A stretch of DNA of 20,018 nucleotides from Herpomyces periplanetae (taxonomy: Eukaryota > Ascomycota > Laboulbeniomycetes > Herpomycetales > Herpomycetaceae). Under the pieces are notes generated by a model. It had not been told where the DNA came from. It searched no databases and saw only the letters and a list, made by a program, of their open reading frames with translations. The stretch is from contig WMKJ01000173.1 of NCBI GenBank assembly GCA_009733715.1, positions 1 through 20,018 on the forward strand. The letters run 5' to 3'. The position numbers and the translations under genes were made by a program. This document shows positions 1 to 9,594 of this stretch, piece after piece; within the stretch, counting starts at the first letter, position 1; every line of letters begins with the position of its first letter.

Positions 1-12
1 CTCTTCCGATCT
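1..12 (+). other. Residual Illumina adapter at contig edge
   Basis: The window opens with CTCTTCCGATCT, identical to the last 12 bases of the common Illumina TruSeq-type adapter. Its position at base 1 makes untrimmed adapter far more likely than genomic sequence. Real genome sequence therefore begins near base 13. Bases 13-290 are the 3' flank of the minus-strand SEN2 gene and hold nothing else I can support. Confidence 0.85.
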
Positions 13-290
13 TTGGGGAAGGGGATAATTCAACACTTGATTTTTAAAACAGTGTTTAATATCCAAGTATGTGTTCACAAACACGTTCTCTCTATTAATT
101 TGGGGTGACTTTTCCCTGCTCATTTGGAATTATACTTCTTAGTCATATAAAGGCCGGTTATCCTACCCAGTTAACTGATCAGCAATTTAAACCACCTAAT
201 ATACCTTCATGGGCGTGTTTAGCACATTTTGGATGTTAATGTGCTACGCAAAATTTATCGAAAAATGCTTAATATCGTGAATTATAAAAT

Positions 291-2105
291 TCAATCACGA
301 TGTCGATTAGGTACCCAACGTTGAATGCACAACTCTCGAATTTTATACAAGGAGATCATGCGGCCAACATCTGCTTTCTCGAGCAGGCTACCTACAGAAC
401 TTTCGATCGGTATTTCAACGTAAACAAGAATAAGTGTCTTAAGAACATGCGACTGGACTCTATTCAAACAATGAAGCCACGGCCATGTTCGACTTGCTTG
501 TGCCTCTTCGTATTTTCTTTTCCCGTCCGGCTCATTCCTCCAGGCTTGCGAGCTGTAGTTTGGGAGTATGACCACGGCAAATTGAGCGTGTGAGTGTGTT
601 GGCCCGCGCAAATATAACAAATAGTCAACGGCGAATTTGAGGCCTGACCTGACAATCCACCCCAGTGAACGATAATGGCGATATACTACATAGTTAATGA
701 CAAACGGATCATCTACCCTTAATTGATCAATCTCCAAAGGCGGGTAGTAAGAGTACGCCCGAAAAATTTGAAATACCAAGTGTGCCCCATTTTTAGCGTT
801 AAAGCGAATGAATTTTTTGTCTTCTTCATCCAAAATGTATCTACTAAAAATTTTATCATTAAACTGCATGTCATTCAGAATTTTCAAGGGCACGTCAATA
901 CGTCCAACACCCAATTCAAACATGAGAAAAAAACTTTCTTCCAGGCTAAGTTGCAAATGTTCTTTGTTGACAATAGTAGTTTCTTTGCCTACCTTCTTCG
1001 TGGCTCTGCAAGATTTCTCGTTAAGTTGCATGTCGCCCTTGTGGGATCCCCTTTGTCTCTTATTACCCTTACGCTTAGGCTCGTCAATCTTATCATTCTG
1101 GGATGAATATTCCATAGTCACACGTCTTTTATTTTTTTTGCGGCATTTACCCTTGGCATCGAGCTTTGACTTGCCTGAATTGGTTGTGCTTGTGGGATGA
1201 TCATCATGCATTAAAACAGGCGAAATTCTCGATGTATAAATGAAATTATCTTTGCACTTGGCCCCTGAGACAGAATAATTAAGCTGGGGGATGTTTATTG
1301 AATCATTATTAATGGTAGAAGTATATTCGGCTTGTGTGGAAGCTTCAAAACGATCAATCGGCATAAAGGGATGAGACTGATCCCAGGTATGAAGTTTCTT
1401 TCTTTTATCGTCACGGATTTGACTTTCCAGAGCTAGGTATTGTGAATGGGCTCGTTGAAGTTTAAACTTTGCCCTTTCTTTCCGACGGGCATATGTTATT
1501 TCTTCATAGGTTCGTTGCGCACCTGGGACTCCACGTCGATATCTCTCTCGATCTAGCCAAATTGGTTCAGAACGACTTAGGATTCCTTTACCAAAATAAC
1601 CATGCTTCCACAATACGGCAATGTGATTGGAGCTTGTAATATAACCTGCGCGTGTTTCTCCGGAGAATTTAATATCCACCATTACTTCGTAAAGAGGTAA
1701 TAGGTCTAACATTGCGTAAACATGTATGAATACAATTCTGGTCAATGCCTGAAGGGGCATGACGGAGCTAAACTGTGGTGAAGGATAGATAAGTAATGGA
1801 AAAGGTTTACTGCCATTTTTGCAGGTTATTATCGTCGATATTCCAATGGTATGTTTAATTGCCAAAGTGCATTTACTCCATAATTTTCCCAGTGAATTCC
1901 ACCAGAAGTTAACCAAAAGTAACTTAGCGCGTACGATACTCCTCCAAATAGATTCGTACAAATTTTTGTTTACCTGCATAGTCCTTTATGATGAAGTGTG
2001 CTATATCAAACGACTAATTTAACTAATTAAATTTGAACTGCAAAAATTAAAAAGTATTTCACTTACAATAAAATCGCGACTCTCCAATGTCATTTTTGGT
2101 AACAT
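291..2105 (-). CDS. SEN2: tRNA-splicing endonuclease catalytic subunit Sen2
   Basis: This subunit cuts the 5' splice site of intron-containing pre-tRNAs within the Sen2/Sen34/Sen15/Sen54 complex. The model has two exons, 2067-2105 and 291-1973, with a 93-base GTAAGT...CAG intron at 1974-2066, giving about 573 aa. Exon 1 starts at the ATG at 2105, with a second in-frame ATG at 2093. A single-exon reading from the ATG at 1979 is possible, so the 5' end is tentative. An N-terminal block with FGKGILSRSEP (about residues 140-150) is typical of Sen2. A Lys/Arg-rich linker follows, then the C-terminal nuclease domain with YRSLGWIVRSGLKF. The probable catalytic residues are Tyr467 (YLLY), His475 (SHA) and Lys525 (LKTL). 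The Tyr-His spacing of eight fits the family as I recall it. The protein ends in the usual RWVPNR-like tail. It is divergent from ISD11. Confidence 0.93.
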
Positions 2106-2733
2106 ATTCACGATAAAATCCACTGCTTAGCATTATATCCCTCCACCTGTCACGAATTCACAATCACTATCACGTGATCCAGCCAGATTAGGACTGTGCG
2201 CCAAGAAGTTTGGGGGCAATGGATGAGACGAAGTAACTGGGGTACGGTAGTATTCAATGTATGAAGTGGAACGGTAGTTGATTGATTCCACAATTTTCCC
2301 TGGCTCATTCACTATTCCTCCCCTTACATCATCCTCCTATACCACAGGACAGACGATCCAATTTGATTATGTCATAAATATTTGAATGGATTATTACCTA
2401 ACTGGTGTAACTGTGGCGAGGAACGGAATTTAGATAGTCCGGGGAAGTATATAAAGCGAAATGTTGGAGCAGGTGAAATGATAAGGCTTTTAAAAAGGAA
2501 AATTAGTTGGTCTATGGTTCATTGAGTTTGCGTTAATCGTTTGGATTATTTCGGAGAAATATGCGCGTTAATTGGGACAAATTTATGGTTTAATTTTCAA
2601 AAGGGATCTCTTTCTTACCAGTTTTTCGGTCGTATACAATACTTCTTGTGCGAGAAGCTGAGAATTTCGTGCTGTTCCACTATATTCTCATTTATTGCTG
2701 TATTTTCTTATGAATTTGAAGTTTTTGCGTAAA
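2106..2733. promoter_or_regulatory. Divergent promoter region SEN2 / ISD11
   Basis: These 628 bases separate the start codons of SEN2 (leftward) and ISD11 (rightward). They contain a CACGTG E-box at 2171-2176 and a TATA-like element at 2448-2456. The open frame at 2541-2732 encodes no recognisable protein and is best read as part of the ISD11 upstream region. Confidence 0.5.
2448..2456 (+). promoter_or_regulatory. TATA-like element upstream of ISD11
   Basis: TATATAAAG lies about 280 bases upstream of the ISD11 start codon, a plausible distance if the gene has a long 5' leader. It is a pattern match only. Confidence 0.3.
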
Positions 2734-3182
2734 ATGTCTGTTAGAACTGAGCTGTCATTTCAAGTTCGTTCATTAGTAAGTTTATTAGTCCTCTCCATTA
2801 ACTTGATCGTTTAATCACCCCTGTGAAAAGTTGTGCCTAACTTACACGTTAACATTTAACAGTATCGATCTTTGTTAAGGCAAGCTTGTCAGTTTACTTC
2901 GTATAACTTTAAAGAGTACGCTCTTAGAAAAGTTAAAGATTCTTTTCGTGAGAATGGTAATATATCCGATTCTAAACAAATCGAGCAATTATTAGCCAAT
3001 GGTCGATCTAATCTTGAATTGTTAAGGGTATAATTTCCACTTCTGCATTAATTATTCTTTTATTCGCTATATTACATTATCGCCCCTTGAATGTTTGCTA
3101 ATGCTTACTGGTTTAGCGTCAAACCATTATAAGTCAATTGTATCAGTTTGATCATCTAGTCGTTGAAAATGATCGAAAATAG
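2734..3182 (+). CDS. ISD11: Isd11 / LYRM4, LYR-motif Fe-S cluster assembly factor
   Basis: This small mitochondrial matrix protein binds and stabilises the cysteine desulfurase Nfs1, together with acyl carrier protein, for Fe-S cluster synthesis. It has three exons: 2734-2775, 2863-3027 and 3117-3182. Both introns are phase 0: 2776-2862 (GTAAGT...TTTAACAG) and 3028-3116 (GTATAA...GGTTTAG, with a TGCTAAT branch-like site). They give 90 aa, normal for the family. The LYR tripeptide is formed across the first junction (L|YRSLLRQ). The core reads FKEYALRKVKDSFREN, very close to human LYRM4 (YRTYAVRRIRDAFREN in my memory). Exon 3 supplies RQTIISQLYQFDHLVVEN, the expected C-terminal segment. Without the second splice, translation would stop one codon after Arg69 and the conserved tail would be lost. 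No continuous reading frame shows this gene. Confidence 0.93.
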
Positions 3183-3405
3183 TCAATCTCTCTACCTCTC
3201 AATACACCTTTCATTATTCTAACACTCTCATTTGTAAATTTTCCCCCCAACATTCCCGAAATTACCATGCTATTGCTAACTATTTCCCTTAAACCATGGA
3301 TGTTATTGAACAGTAGCCTTAATTCTAGTTCAATTTATCATATGTAGTATGATGATTATGATGGCCCTTTTGCTAGCTTGCACCTCTGCTCGCCTTCTGG
3401 AATCT

Positions 3406-3953
3406 TTATTTGCTTTTATTTCTACTGTATCAATTGATTTTTTATGATGTACTTTTATTTTAATTAGAACAATTCGTTGAAGCTAAGGAAATTACGAATG
3501 TGCTTACCAAAAATGAAATCCCCTTATCATAAATGGTGATATATCCGTGGTTATTGAGAGAGCCCTCTCTGCTTTCTTGCTCATTTGATTAATTCCTGAT
3601 CTGTTTTTAAGAAAAGGGATATCAATTGCTAAACTACATAGCTCGTCCACTTCATTAAAATTCCGTTTACAACAATATTTTTCCCAGAACTTCCCAATTC
3701 TCAAATATCTTGCCCCGGGGCTTTTTCCCGGCACAACTCTTAACATATCACCTGATAATCCTTATGTTATAGTTCTGCAATCTCATATTAGCTAATTCAA
3801 CTGTTCCCAGTCAGTATTACCACGCACACCGATACTCCTACTGACTAATATGGGATATAAATGGTCATGTGCCAAATTTGATAATTCATTCTGACGACAC
3901 GTGCAGTTCAAGGTAAATTTGAAAAGTTCGCGATACCAACTTAATATACTCAT
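3406..3953 (-). CDS. Hypothetical spliced gene, about 131 aa, possibly mitochondrial
   Basis: I do not recognise this gene with confidence. An open stretch on minus at 3508-3751 is flanked by plausible splice sites and joins in phase to two further exons. Exon 1 is 3821-3953 (ATG at 3953, 44 codons plus 1 base). The introns are 3752-3820 (GTAATA...ATCAG) and 3425-3507 (GTAAGC...ACAG, with CTAAT inside). The last exon is 3406-3424. The N-terminus (MSILSWYRELFKF) has few acidic residues, as a mitochondrial presequence would. The centre contains YCCKRNFNEVDEL and FLKNRSGINQMSKKAERAL, which vaguely recall mitochondrial ribosomal protein bS18m in layout and length, but key spacing differs by about three residues. 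It is head-to-head with MSS51 and tail-to-tail with ISD11. An alternative exon 1 donor is GTGTGC, a few bases upstream. Confidence 0.4.
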
Positions 3954-4309
3954 TTGTCGCGTTTGTTACGATTTATTGTGATATTATTTATTGGGATTGA
4001 AGAATTCCAGATAAATTAATCTATATGAATAATTTGGTTTGTTACTGTTTTTGTTTTAATTTATTTCGGAGTGTCTAGTACGCGAACATTTTTACGTGGA
4101 ATCCCACCGACACGCTTGACTGGATGTTGTTATTCACTTAAATAATTAGCCCCTTCTTCACTTGTGCCTATGAGGAGCTGTTCAAGCTATCGTTAATTGA
4201 GTAATTGTCATTCAAAACCTAGATACTTACATTTGTATCAACGCTATACGTGCGTCTGTGCGTTTACATACATGACTATATTACTCGGTTCCAAATATTA
4301 AATTGTACA
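3954..4309. promoter_or_regulatory. Divergent spacer between hypothetical gene and MSS51
   Basis: This 356-base AT-rich stretch lies between two start codons facing outward and presumably carries both promoters. I see no RNA gene or repeat. The MSS51 frame stays open upstream to a GTG at 4250, but the first ATG is at 4310. Confidence 0.4.
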
Positions 4310-5894
4310 ATGTGTTTTATCCGCTATAACCCTCGGCTCTACCATACTGGTCGGATCAATTTATTAGAGCAACAGGCATTTTCTGCCCTATCTAATCGTT
4401 ATTTATGGAAATTTAATCGACGAACATCACACTTATATTCCTCATACACTACTCGTATATTTAAGGACTTCAAAAGACACCAACCTAGCTATTTTAATAC
4501 AAGAAGTTTTTCCAACTCCAACTACCTTTCAATATACTTCTGGAACTCTACACCTGAAGATGATAAATTGTTTCACCCATTCTCTTCTTCTCCATCACCC
4601 AAAATTCGAAGTCGTGCCGAGTTCATTAAATCCCATGCTTATTGCAGTCATGAGTCCCACGTCAAAAATTTTGTGTCCGACCAACTAATTACATCACCAG
4701 AATCTGTCTGCAATCAAGTTAAACAGAGCGGTAACCTTCCGCCCGCTCATGTATCGTATGAATGCCCACACTGTGGTATTCCTTTAGCGTGTTGTGAAGA
4801 ACATTTTGCCGATATTTTGGAAAAACACATCAATATTTGCGATCTTATGCGACAAAGTAATGAAGATGAACATGATCTTGTTTCTGGGCGAGAATTTCCC
4901 GAGTTTAACTATCCCGGTGTACAAATGGATGAGGCATTGATTAACATGACCAACTGGGACACATTGTTCTACACACGCGAATTTACCTCATTGAACAGTG
5001 AAAGATCCATACGGCATGTGACAAAACTTTTAACCTACCCTTTAACAATCGCGAGTGTAGTTCATGAACTGAGCCCGTATAATATTCGCAAAGAAGGACG
5101 TCTTACAATTGAGGGGCTGAGAAGTTTTACTGGTCAGTAAAAAGACTGACTGTAATTGAAACATGGTACATAGGATAAAAGCTGACATTGATTATGATTT
5201 AGCACTACGAAGATCTTTGCATCCCCCAAAAACTGGCGCTGGGCCGGATGTCAAAGGACTTCGATTATCGCCTCCTCCAATTCGCATTTTTGTAGTCGGA
5301 GCACGAGCTGAGGCCAGCTTACCACGGGATGTTTGGGCTCAGCTAGGCTATTTATTTCCACGCTGCACCTTGCACATACAATTTTTTGGGCCTGAGGCAT
5401 TAGCCAACCGAAATTCAATTCGGCCTGAGCCGACTCCGGAAAATCCCTTTGGTGCAATTATCGAGGACCGTTTTTCACCTAACATGAAGATTAGCACAAT
5501 AGCTGAATACTACCACACTGTGCATCAGACTATGATACTTCATCCTTTTGACCCGTATTTTGATGTTTTTGTACTCTTTCATCCTGGTATAGGACACCCA
5601 GCAAGCTCTGAATGTTGGAAACATACAATACCTTTGTTGCTTGAAACAAAATGTCCGGTAATTGTTACGGGATACTCTGATTGGGATATGCAGAGAGATT
5701 GGAATTGGGTGACGAAGCAGATGCGTGGTGAAGTTGACATGCTCTTACAACCAGGGGAGAATATATTTCGAAGCTTACGATGGGATTTGCATGATTTGGA
5801 CACACAAGTTATTAGTGCTGGAAATTGGGGTGTGTGGTCATTTAGAGGCAAACTGTACGAAGCAGCTACCATAGATGAAACGTTTAACGAATAA
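4310..5894 (+). CDS. MSS51: Mss51, COX1 translational activator
   Basis: In yeast, Mss51 acts at the inner mitochondrial membrane to activate COX1 mRNA translation and to couple Cox1 synthesis to its assembly. There are two exons, 4310-5132 and 5203-5894, with a 70-base intron at 5133-5202 (GTCAGT...GATTTAG, branch-like GCTGAC). The splice rebuilds the conserved join LRSFT|ALRRSLHPPKTG and gives about 504 aa. The N-terminus is basic and hydroxylated, like a presequence. A MYND-like zinc finger starts with Cys152 and Cys155 (ECPHCGIPLACCEEH) and is followed by SNEDEHDLVSGREFPEF, NMTNWDTLFYTREF and LTIASVVHELSPYNIRK, all strong family blocks. The second exon holds RIFVVGARAEASLPRDVW and FPRCTLHIQFFGPE. 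Cys-Pro pairs occur in the finger and later in KCPVIVTG; yeast Mss51 uses CPX motifs for heme sensing, but whether these do is inference. The gene converges on DFR1 with 79 bases between stop codons. Confidence 0.95.
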
Positions 5895-5973
5895 ATATGA
5901 AGAGAGAAGACACCGAGTGAATTGAACGTAATGAAAGCTTCATCTTCACGATAGCACATGAAAGAGATTCAGG

Positions 5974-6717
5974 CTATTGATGACTCCTTGTTAGCAGGCA
6001 GACTTCAAAGTCTACATTATCCTCACGTTGATATTGCTGAATAGCTTTACCCACGAACTCAGTTTCGAGTAAGCGGTGAGGTTGCCTTAACCAGCCATGT
6101 GAAGCGGATACAGTATCATCACGCAGATCTATAGGAAAGAATGTATCGCAAGGAAATTGTATCGAGTTTGAGCCAATACGTGTGAGCAAAATGTTTTTGG
6201 TATTTTGAAGGTTGAGCGCCTCATTAAATATCGAAACACCTCCTATAATGAATATTCTATTAAGTAAAAGTAACGGTGCCGAAGATATATTTTCTTTGGG
6301 CGAACGAGGTGACTTTGAGATAGGTGATAACTTGGAGAGAATGTCAAGGGCGATGTTTAAATTGTTTACGCCCAATATATAGGATGAATCTCGGGTTAGC
6401 GTACAGTAAATTTTTTCCGCGGCAGTATCAATAGAATTGATAGATTCATATGATCTAGAGAGCACGATATTTAACCTATTTCGCAGAGGGCGCTGTGAAC
6501 TAGGAATACTTTCCCAAGTCTTCCGTCCCATGATAACTGCATTAATCCGGCGCGTTAGATTCGAAGTTCCGGGTAATTCTGGACAATACTGAGTAACGTT
6601 TGAAAAGTATTTCAGTTCACTCTTCAATTTCCACGGTAAAGCACCGAGATTCCCGATTCCCAGGTCACTCTTGGCAATAGCCACAATTATTGTTAAACTC
6701 AAAGGGACCATTGCCAT
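5974..6717 (-). CDS. DFR1: Dihydrofolate reductase
   Basis: DHFR reduces 7,8-dihydrofolate to tetrahydrofolate with NADPH, supplying one-carbon carriers for thymidylate and purine synthesis. It is a single exon of 247 aa. The N-terminal strand (SLTIIVAIAKSDLGIG) leads into the substrate loop LGALPWKLKSELKYF, with Trp29 and the probable catalytic acid Glu34. The cofactor segments NAVIMGRKTWESIP and IFIIGGVSIFNEAL are both present, and the protein ends with the usual beta strand (VDFEVCLLTR). It is about 35-40 residues longer than the yeast and Pneumocystis enzymes as I recall them, through loop insertions in the middle. The ATG at 6717 lies just before the conserved first strand, so the start is well supported. 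It converges on MSS51 and is divergent from the U1-C gene. Confidence 0.95.
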   Translation of the reverse strand: MAMVPLSLTIIVAIAKSDLGIGNLGALPWKLKSELKYFSNVTQYCPELPGTSNLTRRINAVIMGRKTWESIPSSQRPLRNRLNIVLSRSYESINSIDTAAEKIYCTLTRDSSYILGVNNLNIALDILSKLSPISKSPRSPKENISSAPLLLLNRIFIIGGVSIFNEALNLQNTKNILLTRIGSNSIQFPCDTFFPIDLRDDTVSASHGWLRQPHRLLETEFVGKAIQQYQREDNVDFEVCLLTRSHQ

Positions 6718-7124
6718 TAAAATGTGTAAAGTTTTCCTGTTTAATATTCGATAAAACCAAATCTACACTCAAATCGCGCCGACGAGAACATTATCACGAA
6801 TGTGATCACGTGGAAAGTCACATGTCGGTACATTCTCGGGGAAGTTTGCGGAACGCGAATTTGACGATTTATTAAAAAAATTCAGCGAGCGAAGGTGTAG
6901 AATGGTTTTGAAAATCTCTTTGTTATTTCAGTCGGGATAATTTTTTTATTTTATTTTGCATGAATATAGATTTTTGAGAGATTATGGAAAAAAAACTAAA
7001 TTGAAAAATTATTGAAGTTGAACGTTTCCTTGTGACAAGTTGAAAATTATCTAGTTAGTTAACATTGAGGGTTTTACCAAGTTATCAATTCAAGGGTCTT
7101 ATAGATTGGTTTAGGGATAAAATA
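6718..7124. promoter_or_regulatory. Divergent promoter region DFR1 / U1-C
   Basis: This 407-base spacer lies between outward-facing genes. It includes CACGTG at 6807-6812 inside the near-symmetric context TGATCACGTGGAAAGTCACATG split around position 6813. A GTTAAC occurs at 7057-7062, followed by short AG acceptor-like sites before the U1-C ATG, so a small 5'-leader intron is possible but unproven. Confidence 0.45.
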
Positions 7125-7988
7125 ATGCCGAAATTTTTTTGCGATTATTGTGATGTGTACCTTACACATGATTCAATGAGTGTCCGCAAGGCACATAATA
7201 GTGGAAGAAATCATCTTCGTAATGTTATCGACTATTATCAACAAATTGGGCATGAGCAAGCTCAAAGTGTCATTGATTCAATAACATCATCATACGCAGC
7301 GGAAGGTCAAGCATCACAAAATCCTTTATTAAACAGACCAATGCCTGGTGCCATGCCGGGATTTCCACCGTATGCCTATCCGGGACTAATTCCTCCCCAT
7401 GGGGGAGGTCCATTTGGTCCGCCGGGCATTCCACCACCAGGGTTAAGGCCGGGTATACCACCACCGCCGCCACCACCACCACCACCTGGGGGTCCTGGTA
7501 TTATGCCTGTACCATCACCGAACTTTCCGCCTCCAGTCTTACCATTCCCTCCACCTCCACCACCACCCTTTCCACCCGTAGGTGGACCAGCACCACCTCA
7601 CTTACCTATACCACCACCAGGAATGATGTTTCCTAATCCACCTCCGGGTTCAATGGGTGTACCAATTCCTCCCAAATTCCCTCCTCATATGACAAATATC
7701 ATACCTCCCACTTTCGGAAACGGAAATGAAATACCAGCGACCTCCATTCCTCCAATACCTCAATTAGCTGCTACTACAACAGTTGTTCCAACCTCTGCTA
7801 TTCCTACTACATCTGCCCCTACACCAAATCTACCCCATGGTCCAGCTCCACATGGAAATGTTCACGGCTCGGTATCACCGAATCCACATCCAAATTCAAA
7901 TTCCAAAACGACTTCCTCAGTAACCAATTCATCTGCAGCGAATACAAATGCTAATCCTAGTGTTGATTCATCTAACAGTGAAAGCTAA
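7125..7988 (+). CDS. U1 small nuclear ribonucleoprotein C
   Basis: U1-C is a core protein of the U1 snRNP that stabilises pairing of U1 snRNA with the 5' splice site. The ATG at 7125 gives [17 protein letters not shown], the near-invariant start of U1-C, so upstream in-frame codons from 7065 are not part of the protein. The matrin-type zinc finger uses Cys6, Cys9, His24 and His30, followed by [18 protein letters not shown] as in animal and fungal relatives. After about residue 75 the protein becomes a long Pro/Gly/Met-rich tail, including an uninterrupted run of about ten prolines. It ends in a Ser/Thr/Asn-rich stretch, total 287 aa. Human U1-C (159 aa, in my memory) has a similar but shorter proline-rich tail. 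Yeast names are YHC1 and usp103; I leave the symbol empty because usage varies. Confidence 0.96.
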   Translation: MPKFFCDYCDVYLTHDSMSVRKAHNSGRNHLRNVIDYYQQIGHEQAQSVIDSITSSYAAEGQASQNPLLNRPMPGAMPGFPPYAYPGLIPPHGGGPFGPPGIPPPGLRPGIPPPPPPPPPPGGPGIMPVPSPNFPPPVLPFPPPPPPPFPPVGGPAPPHLPIPPPGMMFPNPPPGSMGVPIPPKFPPHMTNIIPPTFGNGNEIPATSIPPIPQLAATTTVVPTSAIPTTSAPTPNLPHGPAPHGNVHGSVSPNPHPNSNSKTTSSVTNSSAANTNANPSVDSSNSES

Positions 7989-8018
7989 TTTATTGAATGT
8001 GTAAATACCACATATTTT

Positions 8019-8038
8019 CTTGATATTTAAATATCAAG
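8019..8038. repeat. Perfect 20-bp palindrome after U1-C stop
   Basis: CTTGATATTT is followed directly by its exact reverse complement, with no spacer. It begins 30 bases after the U1-C stop codon and so lies in the likely 3' untranslated region. It could form a hairpin in RNA, or simply be an AT-rich chance palindrome. Confidence 0.8.
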
Positions 8039-8236
8039 CGCCGGAGAATATTCGGCAATCTGTATACTAGCAAGCCACACTTCTAAGCCACGTGAAAAAG
8101 GGGTAGGAATGAAGGAGCAGGAGAATGATTGCCGGGCGTTGATGGGCCATCTCTGGTGCGGGGATGTTGTCAACGGCAGAAGCATGCTTCTCTACCATGG
8201 CTAAGATTGTCATGTATGATTGAGGGTGTGTGTACT

Positions 8237-8294
8237 TGAGTGAGTGAGCGAGTGAGTGAGAACGAGGGAACATGAGTGGGTGATTGAGTGAGTG
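8237..8294 (+). repeat. Imperfect (GAGT)n simple repeat
   Basis: GAGT/GAGC units recur through this stretch, interrupted once by about 20 irregular bases. It lies about 170 bases upstream of the centrin start codon. Confidence 0.75.
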
Positions 8295-8462
8295 TCTACG
8301 GGCGCTTTACGAGATTCATCACGCGCAAAAGTATAGGCTTTACATTGCCTTGGGTTTAACTGACTTTTAATTTAACATTTATACATCATACATCACCATC
8401 GTGAAAGTTTTGGCCAAAAAAAGTAAATAAAACCGGTGAGATCAACCTATCTACGCAAAGTT

Positions 8463-9507
8463 ATGGCGTCGAATTCAGCATTTAATCCACGAGGATTCAC
8501 ATCGGGGTTATCGCGAAATACGGGGACAAATGCGGGCGGTAGTGCAGGGTACAATCATAATCAATTACCATCCATGGTAACAGGGAATTTGGCAGGTGTA
8601 GGGGTTGGGACCAACTCAGGAGGAGTCACATCTTCAGCAGCATCACAGCTCCGGCATCATCATGTGTCGCAACAAAGTCAAGTGCAAGTTGCGGCAGCGG
8701 CTGGACCAGTTCAGACATCTTCGCAAGGACACTTTTTACGCAACACGGCTGGGGATCGATTTGATCGTGATCAAGGTCGGGATCGCTCGGGTGATACGGA
8801 ACAAGCTTACACTTTCAACGATTTATCGGATGAGCAACGCGAGGAAATCAACGAAGCGGTAAGTTAACGTGTATGAGTGAGGGTAAGAATGTGTGTGCGT
8901 TTATAGTGCTAATACTTTGAATTGCATGCGCTGGCTGGTTTAACATAGTTTAACTTATTTGACATGGACAAGGATGGGTATATCGATTATCATGAATTGC
9001 GGGTGGCGTTAAAGGCGCTGGGGTTTGTTGCTGATAAGGAAAAAGTTCGAGAGATTATGTTAGCACACGGGCACGTTTTTCCGGTTTAGCAAATGTTCTT
9101 TGACCCATTTTATCGTACACAAGCTAACATTGTACAGAGTCAGCTCTTCGGTAGTAAAGGGTAGTGCAAGTGGCAACGGGTCTCATCACAATGAGGGTAA
9201 GGGAGCAAGTACAGGATCGGTGTCGATTATTGGATCGAATCGTTTACTTTTACATCAAACCAATTTTCAAGCTTTATTGGCTTCAATGATGATGGAACGG
9301 GATCCGCGGGACGAAATACTTCGTGCATTTACGCTATTTGATTCGGATAATGATGATAAAATAGGTCTGGCAGATTTACGTAGAGTTGCGAATGAGTTGG
9401 ACGAGAAATTCAGCGACGATGCGCTTAGTGCAATGATTGAAGAATTTGATGTAGATGGAGACGGGATGATTAGTCGCGAGGAGTTTATGGATATCTGTCT
9501 GGGGTAA
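8463..9507 (+). CDS. CDC31: Centrin / Cdc31-like EF-hand protein
   Basis: Centrins are calcium-binding proteins needed for spindle pole body duplication; fungal Cdc31 also works in the half-bridge and in mRNA export. The exons are 8463-8858, 8949-9058 and 9138-9507. Intron 1 (8859-8948, GTAAGT...ACATAG, phase 0) is clear. Intron 2 (9059-9137, GTTAGC...GCTAACATTGTACAG, phase 2) is tentative because the donor is weak. The total is 291 aa against about 160-170 for typical centrins. Residues 1-125 are a low-complexity Gly/Ser/Asn/Gln-rich extension. EF1 is canonical (DMDKDGYIDYHE, 137-148) and so is EF4 (DVDGDGMISREE, 273-284). EF3 (237-248) ends in Asp rather than Glu. Where EF2 should be, a Gly/Ser-rich insert precedes the surviving helix TNFQALLASMM. 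The symbol is a family-level assignment. Confidence 0.88.
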
Positions 9508-9594
9508 AAGTGTGCATGTATTGGAAAAAATTGTGTATTTGACTATTGAATTATATTGTTAGTGAAATTACTAGTTATGAGCGTTTAAATGGAG

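Larger units (their letters stand above)
7989..8462. other. Intergenic U1-C to centrin
   Basis: A 474-base spacer between two genes on the same strand. It holds a perfect palindrome (8019-8038), a CACGTG (8089-8094) and a GAGT-type simple repeat (8237-8294), all listed separately. The centrin frame is open back to a GTG at 8436, but the first ATG is at 8463. Confidence 0.6.

Noticed and set aside
2541-2732. 63-codon frame just upstream of ISD11
   Set aside because: It resembles no family, is Phe-rich from AT-rich DNA, and ends immediately before the ISD11 ATG.
3406-3953. Firm naming of the spliced minus gene as mitochondrial ribosomal protein bS18m
   Set aside because: The match is short, lacks the usual TGL...QR...KAIRR pattern and differs in spacing; kept as hypothetical.
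4250-4309. N-terminal extensions from GTG or TTG codons (also 7065-7124, 8436-8462)
   Set aside because: Non-ATG starts are not expected in a fungal nuclear gene, and each real protein begins well at the first ATG.
9075-9123. Alternative centrin intron 2 with donor GTTTTT and acceptor ACACAAG
   Set aside because: It also keeps the frame, but the donor is poorer and it lacks the well-placed GCTAAC branch site of the chosen model.
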